The position numbers and the translations under genes were made by a program. Shown piece by piece: positions 45,913 to 55,431 of a stretch of 64,000 bases of DNA (its first letter is position 1; each line of letters starts with the position of its first letter). The DNA comes from Candidatus Aenigmatarchaeota archaeon (lineage in GTDB: Archaea > Aenigmatarchaeota > Aenigmatarchaeia > GW2011-AR5): contig JACQID010000008.1 in the NCBI GenBank assembly GCA_016198685.1, positions 62,001 to 126,000 of the forward strand. The letters are read 5' to 3'. Below the pieces are notes generated by a model. The model saw nothing but the letters and a program-made list of their open reading frames with translations, searched no databases and was not told the DNA's origin.

Positions 45913-46281
45913 ATGAAAAGCGAAAAAATAGCGCGCCAGGAGATAGAGCGTCTTTTTGCTAGTGACAATTATATTTCTCTAAAGCCGTTGGATAAGCCCG
46001 TGCAGATGCCGATGGAAAATATTATTTCACTGGAAGGAATGGCAGAGCCTGTGATGCCAGACATTGAAATTTCCTTGGACCTGCTTGGTATGTTTCCCAA
46101 TGAATCTGATACCCAAGGTCTTGTCATGAAGATATTGCAAAATAGATGCGAGCATCTTTCCCCCGGCGTGGAATGCAATGTAGGGGGCTTTGGCAGCCTG
46201 CAATGCCTCGATCAGCCTTTCCATAACCAATGTCCTTTCAAGCAGAATCATGCTGAGCTCGAGCGCCAAAAGACGCTCTGA
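45913..46281 (+). CDS. Hypothetical protein (122 aa)
   Basis: ORF only; competing antisense ORFs are shorter. Confidence 0.35.
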   Translation: MKSEKIARQEIERLFASDNYISLKPLDKPVQMPMENIISLEGMAEPVMPDIEISLDLLGMFPNESDTQGLVMKILQNRCEHLSPGVECNVGGFGSLQCLDQPFHNQCPFKQNHAELERQKTL

Positions 46282-46336
46282 AAACTTAAATACTTAACAG
46301 TCAATAACTAATAGGTTTCATTCTAACGGTGAACAA

Positions 46337-46954
46337 ATGCAGGCTCAACGGATAACGGCGGAAGATGCCATGAAAACAGGAACAACTACTCTTGCAATGG
46401 TTTGCAAGGATTGCGTAGTTGTAGCTGCCGAAAGCAAGGTTACTATGGGATATCTTGTTTCTTCGAAAGAATTCCCTAAAGTATACCAGATAGATGACAA
46501 GATAGTCATGACAGTTTCCGGCGGCGTTGGAGACGCGCAGAGCGTGGTCAGGATACTCAAGGCCGAAATAAACATATACAAGTTAACAAGGAATGCAGAG
46601 CTCACGGTGAAAGGAGTCGCCACGCTTCTTGCAAACATCCAGCAGAATTCAAGATTTTACCCTTACATGCTTATGCCGATAATAGCAGGCGTAGACCGCA
46701 CAGGCATGCGGGTTTTCAGCGTGGATCCTGCAGGAGGCATAGGTGAAGACGCTTTCACTTCCACAGGTTCAGGTTCGCCGTTCGCATACGGCGTACTGGA
46801 AGACGGCTTCAAGAAGGACATGACAAGGGAAGAAGGCATAGACCTTGCAGTCCGCGCCATCAGAGCTGCACGAGAACGTGACATAGCTTCAGGCGGAAAG
46901 AATATAGATATAGCTGTCATAGACAAGAATGGCACGGAATTTCTGAGAAAGTGA
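46337..46954 (+). CDS. psmB: Proteasome beta subunit
   Basis: Short propeptide then G-TTTLAMVCKDCVVVAAESKVTMG. Confidence 0.93.
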   Translation: MQAQRITAEDAMKTGTTTLAMVCKDCVVVAAESKVTMGYLVSSKEFPKVYQIDDKIVMTVSGGVGDAQSVVRILKAEINIYKLTRNAELTVKGVATLLANIQQNSRFYPYMLMPIIAGVDRTGMRVFSVDPAGGIGEDAFTSTGSGSPFAYGVLEDGFKKDMTREEGIDLAVRAIRAARERDIASGGKNIDIAVIDKNGTEFLRK

Positions 46955-46998
46955 AAATTTCATATTATCATAATTACGCCTAGTTTTCAGGTGAACAC

Positions 46999-48861
46999 AT
47001 GACAATATTGGAAGATGTAAAAAAAGAACTGCCGGCAGATGCCGAAATCAGCGATTCATCATATGAAGGCAGTGAACTGATCTACTATACAAAAAATAAG
47101 GCATTCTTCACCGACTCCCTTCCTGCGATAAAGAAGCTAGTCAGTAAATTCAAGAAACGAATAGAGATACGAGCCGATCCTTTAATTGTCATGAACGAAG
47201 AAAAAACCGTTGAATTCATACGCAAGATCGTGCCTAAAGAAGCTGGCATAAAAGACATTTATTTTGAGCCTGAGTTTGCTAAAGTCGTAATTCACTCAGA
47301 GAAGCCGGGAATCGTCATAGGGAGAAGCGGTGAAGTTCTTGCTGAGATACGCAACAAGACTTTTTGGACTCCTGACATCAGGCGCGCTCCGGCTATAGAC
47401 TCGGAAATCATACGTTCCATAAGAAAGATGTTGCATAATGAAGCCGGTTACAGGAAGAAATTTCTGCATGAGACAGGAAAGAAAATATATTCCGAAGGCA
47501 AGGACGTTGAATGGGTAAGAATCACGGCTCTTGGTGCTTTCAGGCAGGTAGGCAAATCGGCAGTGCTTGTGCAGACGCCTCAGAGCAAAATATTATTGGA
47601 TTGCGGTATTGATGTTTCGGCCACAGGCAACAGGCCTTTTCCGTATCTTGATGCCCCTGAATTCCAGTTGCAGGCTTTGGACGCGGTCGTAATAAGCCAC
47701 GCGCACCTCGATCATGCAGGTTTCGTGCCGTATCTTTATGAGTATGGTTACCGCGGCCCCCTGTACTGCACAAGGCCTACAAGAGATACGATGACACTTT
47801 TGCAGCTTGATTATATCCAGATTTGCCAGCGAGAAAACAAGAAGGCCCCTTATAGCTCAAAGGCGATAGAAGAGATGATCAAGCACTGCATACCTCTTGA
47901 GTATGGGGAGGTTTCGGATATAACACCTGACATACGTCTCACACTCAATAATGCCGGGCACATATTAGGATCGGCTACAACACATCTCAACGTTGGCAAT
48001 GGCCAGTATAATTTCCTATATACAGGAGATCTCAAATACGAGAACACCAAGATGTTTGACAAGGCTTATACTGATTATGCAAGAGTAGAATGCGTATTGA
48101 TAGAAGGGACTTATGGCGCCAAGACTGACACGCTGCCGCCCGGAGAGAAAGGAGAAGAATATCTGATAGCGAAAGTCAAGGAAGTCAAGGAGCGTGGAGG
48201 AAAAGTCATAATTCCCAGTTTTGCTGTGGGCAGAGCTCAGGAAGTCATAGCCATGCTCATGGATTCGGATATAGATATGACGGTCTATCTGGACGGCATG
48301 CTATGGGACGCGACGGCCATCAATACTGCGTATCCTGAGTTCATGTCAAAGACCATGCAATCAAAAATACTTCACGAGGGCAAGAATCCATTCATGGATC
48401 CAAGGCTCAAGGGGGTCGGTTCACAGAAGGAAAGGATGGCCATCATCGAGTCAGTTGAGTCATGCGTCATTCTTGCAACTTCAGGTATGCTGGTGGGCGG
48501 GCCTGTCATGAATTATCTTGAAAATTTCGCAGGTAACGAGAAGAATGCCTTGCTGTTCGTAGGATATCAGGCTGAAGGCACCATGGGAAGAAGGATACAA
48601 AAGGGCTGGACGCACATACAGATGGACAATGGCAAAAGCATGGAACTGAAGCTGGAGATAGGCACTGTTAAAGGACTTTCCGGTCACAGTGATTTCAGCC
48701 AGCTCATGGCATTCATAGCTGCTTTCAGGACCCGACCCAAGAAAATACTCGTCAACCATTGCGAAAACACGAAATGCGTGGAGTTTGCAAAGGAAGCTCA
48801 TAAGCACTTTGGAGTAGAAACTATGGCTCCAAAATTGCTCGAGACCATCCGGCTGAAGTGA
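46999..48861 (+). CDS. KH-domain beta-CASP ribonuclease (aCPSF1/FttA)
   Basis: KH IVIGRSGEVLAEI, metallo-beta-lactamase SHAHLDHAG, beta-CASP GLSGHSDFSQL. Confidence 0.95.
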   Translation: MTILEDVKKELPADAEISDSSYEGSELIYYTKNKAFFTDSLPAIKKLVSKFKKRIEIRADPLIVMNEEKTVEFIRKIVPKEAGIKDIYFEPEFAKVVIHSEKPGIVIGRSGEVLAEIRNKTFWTPDIRRAPAIDSEIIRSIRKMLHNEAGYRKKFLHETGKKIYSEGKDVEWVRITALGAFRQVGKSAVLVQTPQSKILLDCGIDVSATGNRPFPYLDAPEFQLQALDAVVISHAHLDHAGFVPYLYEYGYRGPLYCTRPTRDTMTLLQLDYIQICQRENKKAPYSSKAIEEMIKHCIPLEYGEVSDITPDIRLTLNNAGHILGSATTHLNVGNGQYNFLYTGDLKYENTKMFDKAYTDYARVECVLIEGTYGAKTDTLPPGEKGEEYLIAKVKEVKERGGKVIIPSFAVGRAQEVIAMLMDSDIDMTVYLDGMLWDATAINTAYPEFMSKTMQSKILHEGKNPFMDPRLKGVGSQKERMAIIESVESCVILATSGMLVGGPVMNYLENFAGNEKNALLFVGYQAEGTMGRRIQKGWTHIQMDNGKSMELKLEIGTVKGLSGHSDFSQLMAFIAAFRTRPKKILVNHCENTKCVEFAKEAHKHFGVETMAPKLLETIRLK

Positions 48862-48907
48862 CTAATCCGTACTTAAATATTTGCATCCTAATAGCTTGTG
48901 TGAGATC

Positions 48908-49087
48908 ATGGTAGTTGGATATGGCAAGTCAATAAGGGAAAAGGTAAGAAACGCTGTCCTGAAGTCCAAGACTCGTTATCAGTGCCCTAAGTGCTCTAGG
49001 ATGGCCGTGAAGCGTGCTTCATCTGCCATTTGGCAGTGCATAAAGTGCAATGCCAAATTTGCATCCGGCACTTATGAGTTCAAGTAA
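48908..49087 (+). CDS. rpl37ae: Ribosomal protein L37Ae (eL43)
   Basis: YQCPKCSRMAVKRASSAIWQCIKCNAKFASGTYE. Confidence 0.92.
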   Translation: MVVGYGKSIREKVRNAVLKSKTRYQCPKCSRMAVKRASSAIWQCIKCNAKFASGTYEFK

Positions 49088-49098
49088 ATGGTGTTCCT

Positions 49099-49227
49099 AT
49101 GTACAAGTGCATGCTTTGCAAGAAAGAATTTGAGATGGAAGACAACGCAATACGATGTCCTTTCTGCGGTTATAGAATAATCAGCAAGACCCGGGAAACA
49201 TTCCGCAAACACGTTAAGGCTGAGTGA
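49099..49227 (+). CDS. rpoP: DNA-directed RNA polymerase subunit P
   Basis: 42-aa ORF absent from ORF track: MYKCMLCKKEFEMEDNAIRCPFCGYRIISKTRETFRKHVKAE*. Confidence 0.92.
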   Translation: MYKCMLCKKEFEMEDNAIRCPFCGYRIISKTRETFRKHVKAE

Positions 49228-49231
49228 TATT

Positions 49232-49579
49232 ATGAAAGAGCTGGAGGAAGTGATGAACCAGCTGCAGGCCCAGAACCAGCAGCTTCAGGGAATAATGTCC
49301 CAGAAGCAAACTTATATGCTTCAAATACACGAGCTGGAGAAAGCCCTCGAGCATTTATCTGCAGTTAAAGAGCAGAAAGTCTACAAGGCTGTGGGCCCTC
49401 TCATAATAGAAGCCAAAAAAGATGACGTAAAGAAAGAACTGGAAGAAAACAGGGAGGATATGGATCTTAGAATAAAAACCCTGGAATCGCAGGAAGATAA
49501 AATAAAAAATAAACTCAAAGAGACGCAGAAAAAATTCCAGGATATGGCCGATAAGTATCGCGGCGGCCAAGGCGGCTGA
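49232..49579 (+). CDS. pfdB: Prefoldin beta subunit
   Basis: Paired coiled coils around EQKVYKAVGPLIIEAKKDDV. Confidence 0.9.
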   Translation: MKELEEVMNQLQAQNQQLQGIMSQKQTYMLQIHELEKALEHLSAVKEQKVYKAVGPLIIEAKKDDVKKELEENREDMDLRIKTLESQEDKIKNKLKETQKKFQDMADKYRGGQGG

Positions 49580-49594
49580 TTATTCGGTGATTTT

Positions 49595-49849
49595 ATGGAT
49601 ATAAATGTGATAAACAGCTTGCTGGATGAAATATCCCAGGATCGCACTGTTCCGAAGAACATCAGGACGGCCATGGAGCATGCCAAGGCTTCGCTCATGA
49701 ATACGAAGCAGGAGATAGCTGTCAGGATAAACGGGGCCATTTCCATACTTGACGAGGTCGCAAATGACCCGAATATACCGGTTTACAGCAGAACGCAAAT
49801 ATGGAATATAGTTTCCATGCTTGAAGTCCTAAACGAAAAATCGCAGTGA
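49595..49849 (+). CDS. UPF0147 family protein
   Basis: LLDEISQDRTVPKNIRTAMEHAK...LDEVANDPNIPVYSRTQIWNIVSMLE. Confidence 0.88.
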   Translation: MDINVINSLLDEISQDRTVPKNIRTAMEHAKASLMNTKQEIAVRINGAISILDEVANDPNIPVYSRTQIWNIVSMLEVLNEKSQ

Positions 49850-49883
49850 TACTAATTTAAGGTTAAGGAGGAATTATAGGGGT

Positions 49884-50225
49884 ATGGCAATTACCGACAT
49901 CTTCAAGAAGCAGCCTCAGGAATATGTTGAACTTGACTTTGAGGAGGATGAGAAGCCTCACGGTAAGCTGATGATACAGGTTGAAAAGCTTTCTTCTTAT
50001 CCCGACGCAGACAGAATACAAGAAAAGATCAGAAACGGAAGAATAGTTCTTATCAGAATACACGAACTGAAGGCCAAGGACATCGGCGAACTGAAGCGTG
50101 CTGTCGCAAAGATAAGGAAAACATGCCTTGCACTTGACGGTGACATCGCCGGCATAGGTGAAGACTGGCTTCTCGTTACGCCTAAGTCAGCAAAGATTCA
50201 TCGCGGCGGCGACGAAGCGGAATGA
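49884..50225 (+). CDS. sepF: Archaeal SepF-like cell division protein
   Basis: IQVEKLSSYPDADRIQEKIRNGRIVLIRIHELK...ALDGDIAGIGEDWLLVTP. Confidence 0.85.
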   Translation: MAITDIFKKQPQEYVELDFEEDEKPHGKLMIQVEKLSSYPDADRIQEKIRNGRIVLIRIHELKAKDIGELKRAVAKIRKTCLALDGDIAGIGEDWLLVTPKSAKIHRGGDEAE

Positions 50226-50327
50226 TTCTTTTCTTCGTATTCTAACATATTATATCAATGTAGATACATGTTTTCATGCCACTGATAGTAAATAACATCT
50301 ATTTGGAACATTTTATATGTCATTTAT

Positions 50328-50377
50328 TTATAGTAAATTGCAGCTAAAAGTTCCATTATCATTGCAATTTACTATAA
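50328..50377. repeat. 15-bp perfect inverted repeat between convergent sepF and cca
   Basis: TTATAGTAAATTGCA (50328-50342) / TGCAATTTACTATAA (50363-50377). Confidence 0.85.
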
Positions 50378-50407
50378 GTGCCTATATTATTATCATACAC
50401 GATGAAA

Positions 50408-51763
50408 TCAAGCAAGCTTCTCGAAATACTTCCTGCGTAAGAATGCGGAAAGTTCGCGATGCTTGGTTACCGTTTTCCAGAACTCATCGGCCTGAAGCAG
50501 CGTTGCATCGTGCAATGGTTTTGCGATATGAGTGGGCATGGCAAGCTCTTCCGGCTTTTTTGAAACAATGCTTTTGAGCAGGCTCACCGCATCTTTGAAC
50601 GGTCTCTTCTTTTCTGCGAACCATTGATTTTCTTCAATGTAAGGAGGAAATTCCGATTTGCCGTACTTTTCCGTGAATTCTCTCACGTGCTTGGCAGAAA
50701 ATATTTCCGGGCCCGGCATTTTTTTCACAGGCGTTTGCTGCCATACATTCATTTCCATGATTATGTACATATCATCATCGGAAAAGGCAAGGCTTCTAAG
50801 CACTGAAAATTCCTCTTTCTCGGCTATAGCTTCCAGCCTCTTTGCTGTTTTCCTTAGCTGCGGATATAATGTGTCTTCTATGGCATCCGGCTTTTTCATC
50901 TTCAGCGCAACAAAGAGCGTACCGCGTTCTTTCATTTTCTGAACTTCTTCTTTCCCAAGGAAAAGCTCATGCAAAGAGAAATACGAATCTTCAGGTTTTG
51001 CAATAAACGATGCGGCTGAACGGATGAATTTCACGAAATTTTCAGCTCCAAGGTTGGCGGCCACGTTCCTTTCAGGGTCAACAGGATCCACTATGACAAG
51101 CGGTTCTGTAAATTTGGAAGCAGTGCCTGCGTTCTCGACATCTATCTTGACAGGAGCTTTCCACATGGCTGCAGCCTTGAGCAAGTTCTCAAGCTTTCCG
51201 TAGTTTATGACAAGCAGTTCGCACGTGTAGCCTGAGAAGCCCCGGGTTTTGGCATCACTGCCATAAACTCCAATGCCTTTGCAGAACTGTTTAAGGAGAC
51301 GTACTTCGTCGCGATATTCGGCAGGTAGTTTCTTGAGCACGTATTCCCGGTGAAGCGGGGAACGGTCCACGGCGCTCTTTATTTTTTCGCCCGGCGCTAT
51401 CCGATAGCATGGCACAATATCAACTAAAAAATCAGGCGTGCGCGCCCTCACATAAGGATGCTCGGCGTACTTTATTATCGTTGCGCCGTTGATTTGTTTT
51501 GCAACCTGTTTTCCAAATTCAAGCCCGCTTTTTTCCAGTTCTTCACGCAACGCAGAAACAGGAAACACAATGAAAAGATCCACGTCATGATCGCCGCGAA
51601 GCCATGTGTGCTTTCCGATAGAGCCGCAGATCACCCCTTCCAGTCTTGAGACATTCTTGGTTGCAGATAACAGGCGCGTAGTAAAAGCTTCAAGTTTTTT
51701 CTCCTCTTCAACGCTGGGTCTTATCTTCCTTAATACCGCCTGCTTTATCGTCTTGACAGTCAT
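50408..51763 (-). CDS. cca: Archaeal (class I) CCA-adding enzyme
   Basis: GSIGKHTWLRGDHDVDLFIVF and full-length class I architecture. Confidence 0.93.
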   Translation of the reverse strand: MTVKTIKQAVLRKIRPSVEEEKKLEAFTTRLLSATKNVSRLEGVICGSIGKHTWLRGDHDVDLFIVFPVSALREELEKSGLEFGKQVAKQINGATIIKYAEHPYVRARTPDFLVDIVPCYRIAPGEKIKSAVDRSPLHREYVLKKLPAEYRDEVRLLKQFCKGIGVYGSDAKTRGFSGYTCELLVINYGKLENLLKAAAMWKAPVKIDVENAGTASKFTEPLVIVDPVDPERNVAANLGAENFVKFIRSAASFIAKPEDSYFSLHELFLGKEEVQKMKERGTLFVALKMKKPDAIEDTLYPQLRKTAKRLEAIAEKEEFSVLRSLAFSDDDMYIIMEMNVWQQTPVKKMPGPEIFSAKHVREFTEKYGKSEFPPYIEENQWFAEKKRPFKDAVSLLKSIVSKKPEELAMPTHIAKPLHDATLLQADEFWKTVTKHRELSAFLRRKYFEKLA

Positions 51764-51927
51764 GATGATACTTGTAGCCGGCGGTTTAAGTTTGTTTCAG
51801 GTGCCGTGCGTCATCTATACACTCTCAATTTATCCGTTGTCTTGGCAAGTATCTTGTCTTTGCATAATCCGGATGGTTGCATCTCATCTGTACACCATCA
51901 ATTTATCCGTTGTCGCCAAATAGAAGC

Positions 51928-53442
51928 ATGGAATTCGTTTCCCACCCTTGGATTGCGCCTAATACGATAGAGAAAAGGAAATACCAGGAGCATGTCGTGG
52001 CTTCAGCAATAGACGGCAATACGCTCGTTGTTCTGCCAACCGGGTTAGGTAAGACGTCAATAGCCGCTTTAGTTGCGGCATTCAAGCTTCAGCGCGATAT
52101 GAACAAGAAAATATTGTTCCTTGCGCCTACGCGGCCCCTGGTAGAGCAGCAGTGCGTCACTTTTGGAAGATACATGCGCATTGGCCTTGAGATGAAAGTA
52201 ATTACCGGCAGCACAAATCCCGCGGACAGGAAAACGCTTTATCTCAAGGCAGACGTGATATTTTCAACGCCGCAGACCATAGAAAATGACCTTAAGAGCG
52301 GTATACTCTCGCTGGAAAACTTCTCGGTCTGCATCTTCGACGAAGCCCATAGAGCTGTGGGTAACTATGCCTATCCTTACATTGCCAAAGCATATATGGC
52401 ATCTGCGCGCGATCCCCTGATAGTGGCTCTTACCGCTTCCCCCGGGGCAGAGCGGGCTAAGATAGAGGAAGTGAAAAGGATGCTTTTCATAAAGAACGTT
52501 GAGATACGTTCCCGGGATGATGATGATGTCAAGCCGTATGTTCATGCCGTTGAGCAAGAACGAATAGAGGTCGAGCTTACCGAGCCCATGAAATCTTTGA
52601 GAAAATACATCACCAATGTTCGCGAAGAAAGAATAAAGAAGCTTATGACGTGGGGAATCATAAAAACGCCGAATATAGGAAAGGCCTATATTCTCAAGCT
52701 GCAGGAAGAATTATCGAAGAACAAGACCGGATACAGTTTTGCTGCAATGTCGGTATTGGCCGAAATCCTCAAGCTTGATCATGCGTTAGTGCTCCTCGAA
52801 ACCCAGTCATTGTATTCTACTAAAAAATATTTTGATCGTATGCTATTGCAGGAAACGCGCGCCGTGGAGCGGTTGATAAGGGAGGATGGCGTTAGGAATG
52901 CGATGAGGTTACTATCAGAGCTTGTTGAAGAAGGGCAGGAGCATCCGAAACTCGCAAAGTTAAAGGAAATAGTCAAGCGTGAGATCGAACGCGACAAATT
53001 CTCGAGGATAATGGTCTTTGCCCAGTACAGGGACACAATAGAAAAAATATATAATGAGCTCTTAGGAGTTGAAGGAGTAAATCCCGTACAATTCATCGGT
53101 CAGGCTAAGAAATCCGGGAAGGGACTCAGCCAAAAAGAGCAGGTGCAGATTCTCAACGAATTCAAGATGGGATTCCATAACGTTCTTGTGGCAAGTTCTG
53201 TAGGTGAGGAAGGCTTGGATGTCGCAGAGACTAACGTAGTCGTCTTTTACGAGCCTATTTCTTCTGCAGTGCGCAAGATACAACGTTCCGGCAGGACTGC
53301 AAGAACGCAGGCTGGACGCGTAGTAGTCCTTATGACCAAGGGAACGCGTGATGAAGCATACCACTGGGCAGGTTTCAACCGCGAGAAGAACATGAAGAAA
53401 ATATTGTATGGGATGTCCAATTCCTTGAAAAAGTACGTGTGA
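51928..53442 (+). CDS. Hef-like DEAD/DEAH helicase (helicase half)
   Basis: VLPTGLGKTSIA, DEAHRAVGNYAY, SSVGEEGLDVAETNVVVFYEP, QRSGRTAR. Confidence 0.93.
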   Translation: MEFVSHPWIAPNTIEKRKYQEHVVASAIDGNTLVVLPTGLGKTSIAALVAAFKLQRDMNKKILFLAPTRPLVEQQCVTFGRYMRIGLEMKVITGSTNPADRKTLYLKADVIFSTPQTIENDLKSGILSLENFSVCIFDEAHRAVGNYAYPYIAKAYMASARDPLIVALTASPGAERAKIEEVKRMLFIKNVEIRSRDDDDVKPYVHAVEQERIEVELTEPMKSLRKYITNVREERIKKLMTWGIIKTPNIGKAYILKLQEELSKNKTGYSFAAMSVLAEILKLDHALVLLETQSLYSTKKYFDRMLLQETRAVERLIREDGVRNAMRLLSELVEEGQEHPKLAKLKEIVKREIERDKFSRIMVFAQYRDTIEKIYNELLGVEGVNPVQFIGQAKKSGKGLSQKEQVQILNEFKMGFHNVLVASSVGEEGLDVAETNVVVFYEPISSAVRKIQRSGRTARTQAGRVVVLMTKGTRDEAYHWAGFNREKNMKKILYGMSNSLKKYV

Positions 53443-54122
53443 TTTTCATGCAAAGCGCCTTTAAGCCCGAACAAGAAGTGGTAATATATGCCGATACACG
53501 TGAGGCTGCCAGCAGCATTTCTTCCATACTGGCAAAAAAGTGCGTAGTGCGAGAGAAACAGTTGCATGTTGCAGATTATCAGCTCAGCGACAGGATGGGC
53601 GCCGAGCGGAAGACGACGCAGGACTTCATAGGCAGCATAATGGACGGGAGGCTTTTCCGGCAGATGCACGAGCTGAAAGCCGAGTTTGAGATACCTATAC
53701 TTATTGTGGAAGGAGAGAGCCTTTTTGATACGGATATAGCCATTCACCCTAATGCTATACGCGGTGCCATAGCTGCGGTAATTGCAGACATCAGAGTTGG
53801 CATGGTGTGGACCAGAAATGCTTCCGAGACAGCAAGCATACTCTTTACGTTTGCAAAGCGGGAGCAGTTGGCTGAAAAGCGCGGCATAGCTATACGCGGG
53901 AAAGCCAAGTTTCTTTCAGATAATGAACAGCAGGAATTTATCATCGCTGGCCTTCCGAAAATATCAACCCTGAAAGCGAAGGCACTGCTAAAGCATTTCG
54001 GAAGCCCGGAGGGCGTTTTTACGGCAACCGAGGAGGAACTGAAGAAAGTCCCGGGAATCGGCAAACAAATAGCGAAAGTCATGCGTCGGCTTCTTCAAAA
54101 AAAGTACGAAAAAGCAGTTTAG
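53439..54122 (+). CDS. ERCC4/XPF-type nuclease with HhH (nuclease half of Hef)
   Basis: IYADTREAASSI, ERKTTQDFIGSIMDGRLFRQ, HhH LKKVPGIGKQIAKVM; 4-nt overlap with helicase gene. Confidence 0.92.
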   Translation: MIFMQSAFKPEQEVVIYADTREAASSISSILAKKCVVREKQLHVADYQLSDRMGAERKTTQDFIGSIMDGRLFRQMHELKAEFEIPILIVEGESLFDTDIAIHPNAIRGAIAAVIADIRVGMVWTRNASETASILFTFAKREQLAEKRGIAIRGKAKFLSDNEQQEFIIAGLPKISTLKAKALLKHFGSPEGVFTATEEELKKVPGIGKQIAKVMRRLLQKKYEKAV

Positions 54123-54162
54123 AAGATTAAAATACACAGGAAACAAAATAACGGAAGATAAG

Positions 54163-54459
54163 ATGGACCCCAAAGAAATCAGGAATACAATGATATCGCT
54201 TGCAATACTTGCCGCAGGCATATGGTTTGTGATAAATATCACGAAATCTTACATGACGATCACGACCCTGCCTGGAATCCCTGAAGGGCTTTCAAATTCT
54301 CTTGACTCTCTTGGAATGCTGTTACTTTATGCCATAGGGGTCATTGAAGTACTACTCTTACTTGCATGGCTCTTTGCTAGAAGGGGACGAAGTTCTGCAG
54401 GAAAAGGAAATACACCGCCCCTGCAATCAGGAAACCCGCAAGGCCCGCAGCAATTCTGA
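54163..54459 (+). CDS. Small membrane protein (98 aa)
   Basis: Two predicted TM segments. Confidence 0.5.
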   Translation: MDPKEIRNTMISLAILAAGIWFVINITKSYMTITTLPGIPEGLSNSLDSLGMLLLYAIGVIEVLLLLAWLFARRGRSSAGKGNTPPLQSGNPQGPQQF

Positions 54460-54547
54460 AGAGTTTATGATTCATCGTGTCAAATTCTTCCTTTGTCATT
54501 TCCCAGAATACTTTGACTGTATCCTTTACATCTTCTTTCAGTGACAT
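54377..54547 (-). CDS. Small membrane protein (56 aa), convergently overlapping the previous ORF
   Basis: Reads MSLKEDVKDTVKVFWEMTKEEFDTMNHKLFRIAAGLAGFLIAGAVYFLFLQNFVPF*. Confidence 0.5.
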   Translation of the reverse strand: MSLKEDVKDTVKVFWEMTKEEFDTMNHKLFRIAAGLAGFLIAGAVYFLFLQNFVPF

Positions 54548-54670
54548 AATAAAACTTGGCTTGAAATTATATATAAATGACTAGTTTAACGATATTAAAT
54601 GCCGATTATTCATAACCGCATTTAGCTCAATTCAAAAAATCTAAAGGCATGCCTTAACGTCTAGTTGCGG

Positions 54671-55420
54671 TTAAAGTTTCTTTATTCTTCCGGGCTTAGG
54701 CTCAAAGCACGATCCTTCATCTAGAAGCTCCTGTATGGCCGCATCTATCGCGTCTTCGTTTAATCCGGATTTCTCTATCAAAATTTGATATTCACAGCCT
54801 TCTCCTGCATCATTCTCGCTTATAATATTGAGAAGTTTTTCTTTGGCCGATTCCTTGGGCTCTCCGGCAGGACCCTCTTCTATTGACACCTTTGTCATTA
54901 CTATGGCTTCCGTTTCTTCTGCCTCAATTCCGTATCTTTCTTTCATTATTTTCTTCAGTTCTTCCAGGTCGGAAACGGATTTCTCGTTCTCGAGTACAGT
55001 CATGCGTTTCTTTCCCCATGTCTCTGACAAAACGCGCAGTTCCAGCCTTCTTAGAATTTCCATGTTAGGATCTTCAACCTTCTTTGCTATCTCCGGCGTT
55101 ATGTAAATTTCGCCTTGATACTCCTTTACCTTCCCCACAAGCTCTACGTCATCACCGGTTTCTATGCCATTGAATACGGAAAGATCGCTGAAGGCTTTGG
55201 ATCTTATAGTATCAGTACCGTCGTCCAGTGTCAAAGAAGCAAATTTCCCGCTCTCTGCCATGAACTTGTCAACTACAGTGCTCATGATCCTTACCCGCGA
55301 AAGCTTAACGCCTTGGGGGCTTATCACATAATTAGGGTTGAATCCTTCCTGCGCATAATATTTTCCCTTCGATATGTCTTCTATCGTCACTTTAACTGCA
55401 GGCAATCTCTTCTTTTCCAT
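54671..55420 (-). CDS. RPA-like OB-fold protein with C-terminal winged helix
   Basis: VRIMSTVVDKFMAESGKFASLTLDDGTDTIRSKAF...GDDVELVGKVKEYQGEIYITPE. Confidence 0.8.
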   Translation of the reverse strand: MEKKRLPAVKVTIEDISKGKYYAQEGFNPNYVISPQGVKLSRVRIMSTVVDKFMAESGKFASLTLDDGTDTIRSKAFSDLSVFNGIETGDDVELVGKVKEYQGEIYITPEIAKKVEDPNMEILRRLELRVLSETWGKKRMTVLENEKSVSDLEELKKIMKERYGIEAEETEAIVMTKVSIEEGPAGEPKESAKEKLLNIISENDAGEGCEYQILIEKSGLNEDAIDAAIQELLDEGSCFEPKPGRIKKL

Positions 55421-55431
55421 ACAATCATCTC

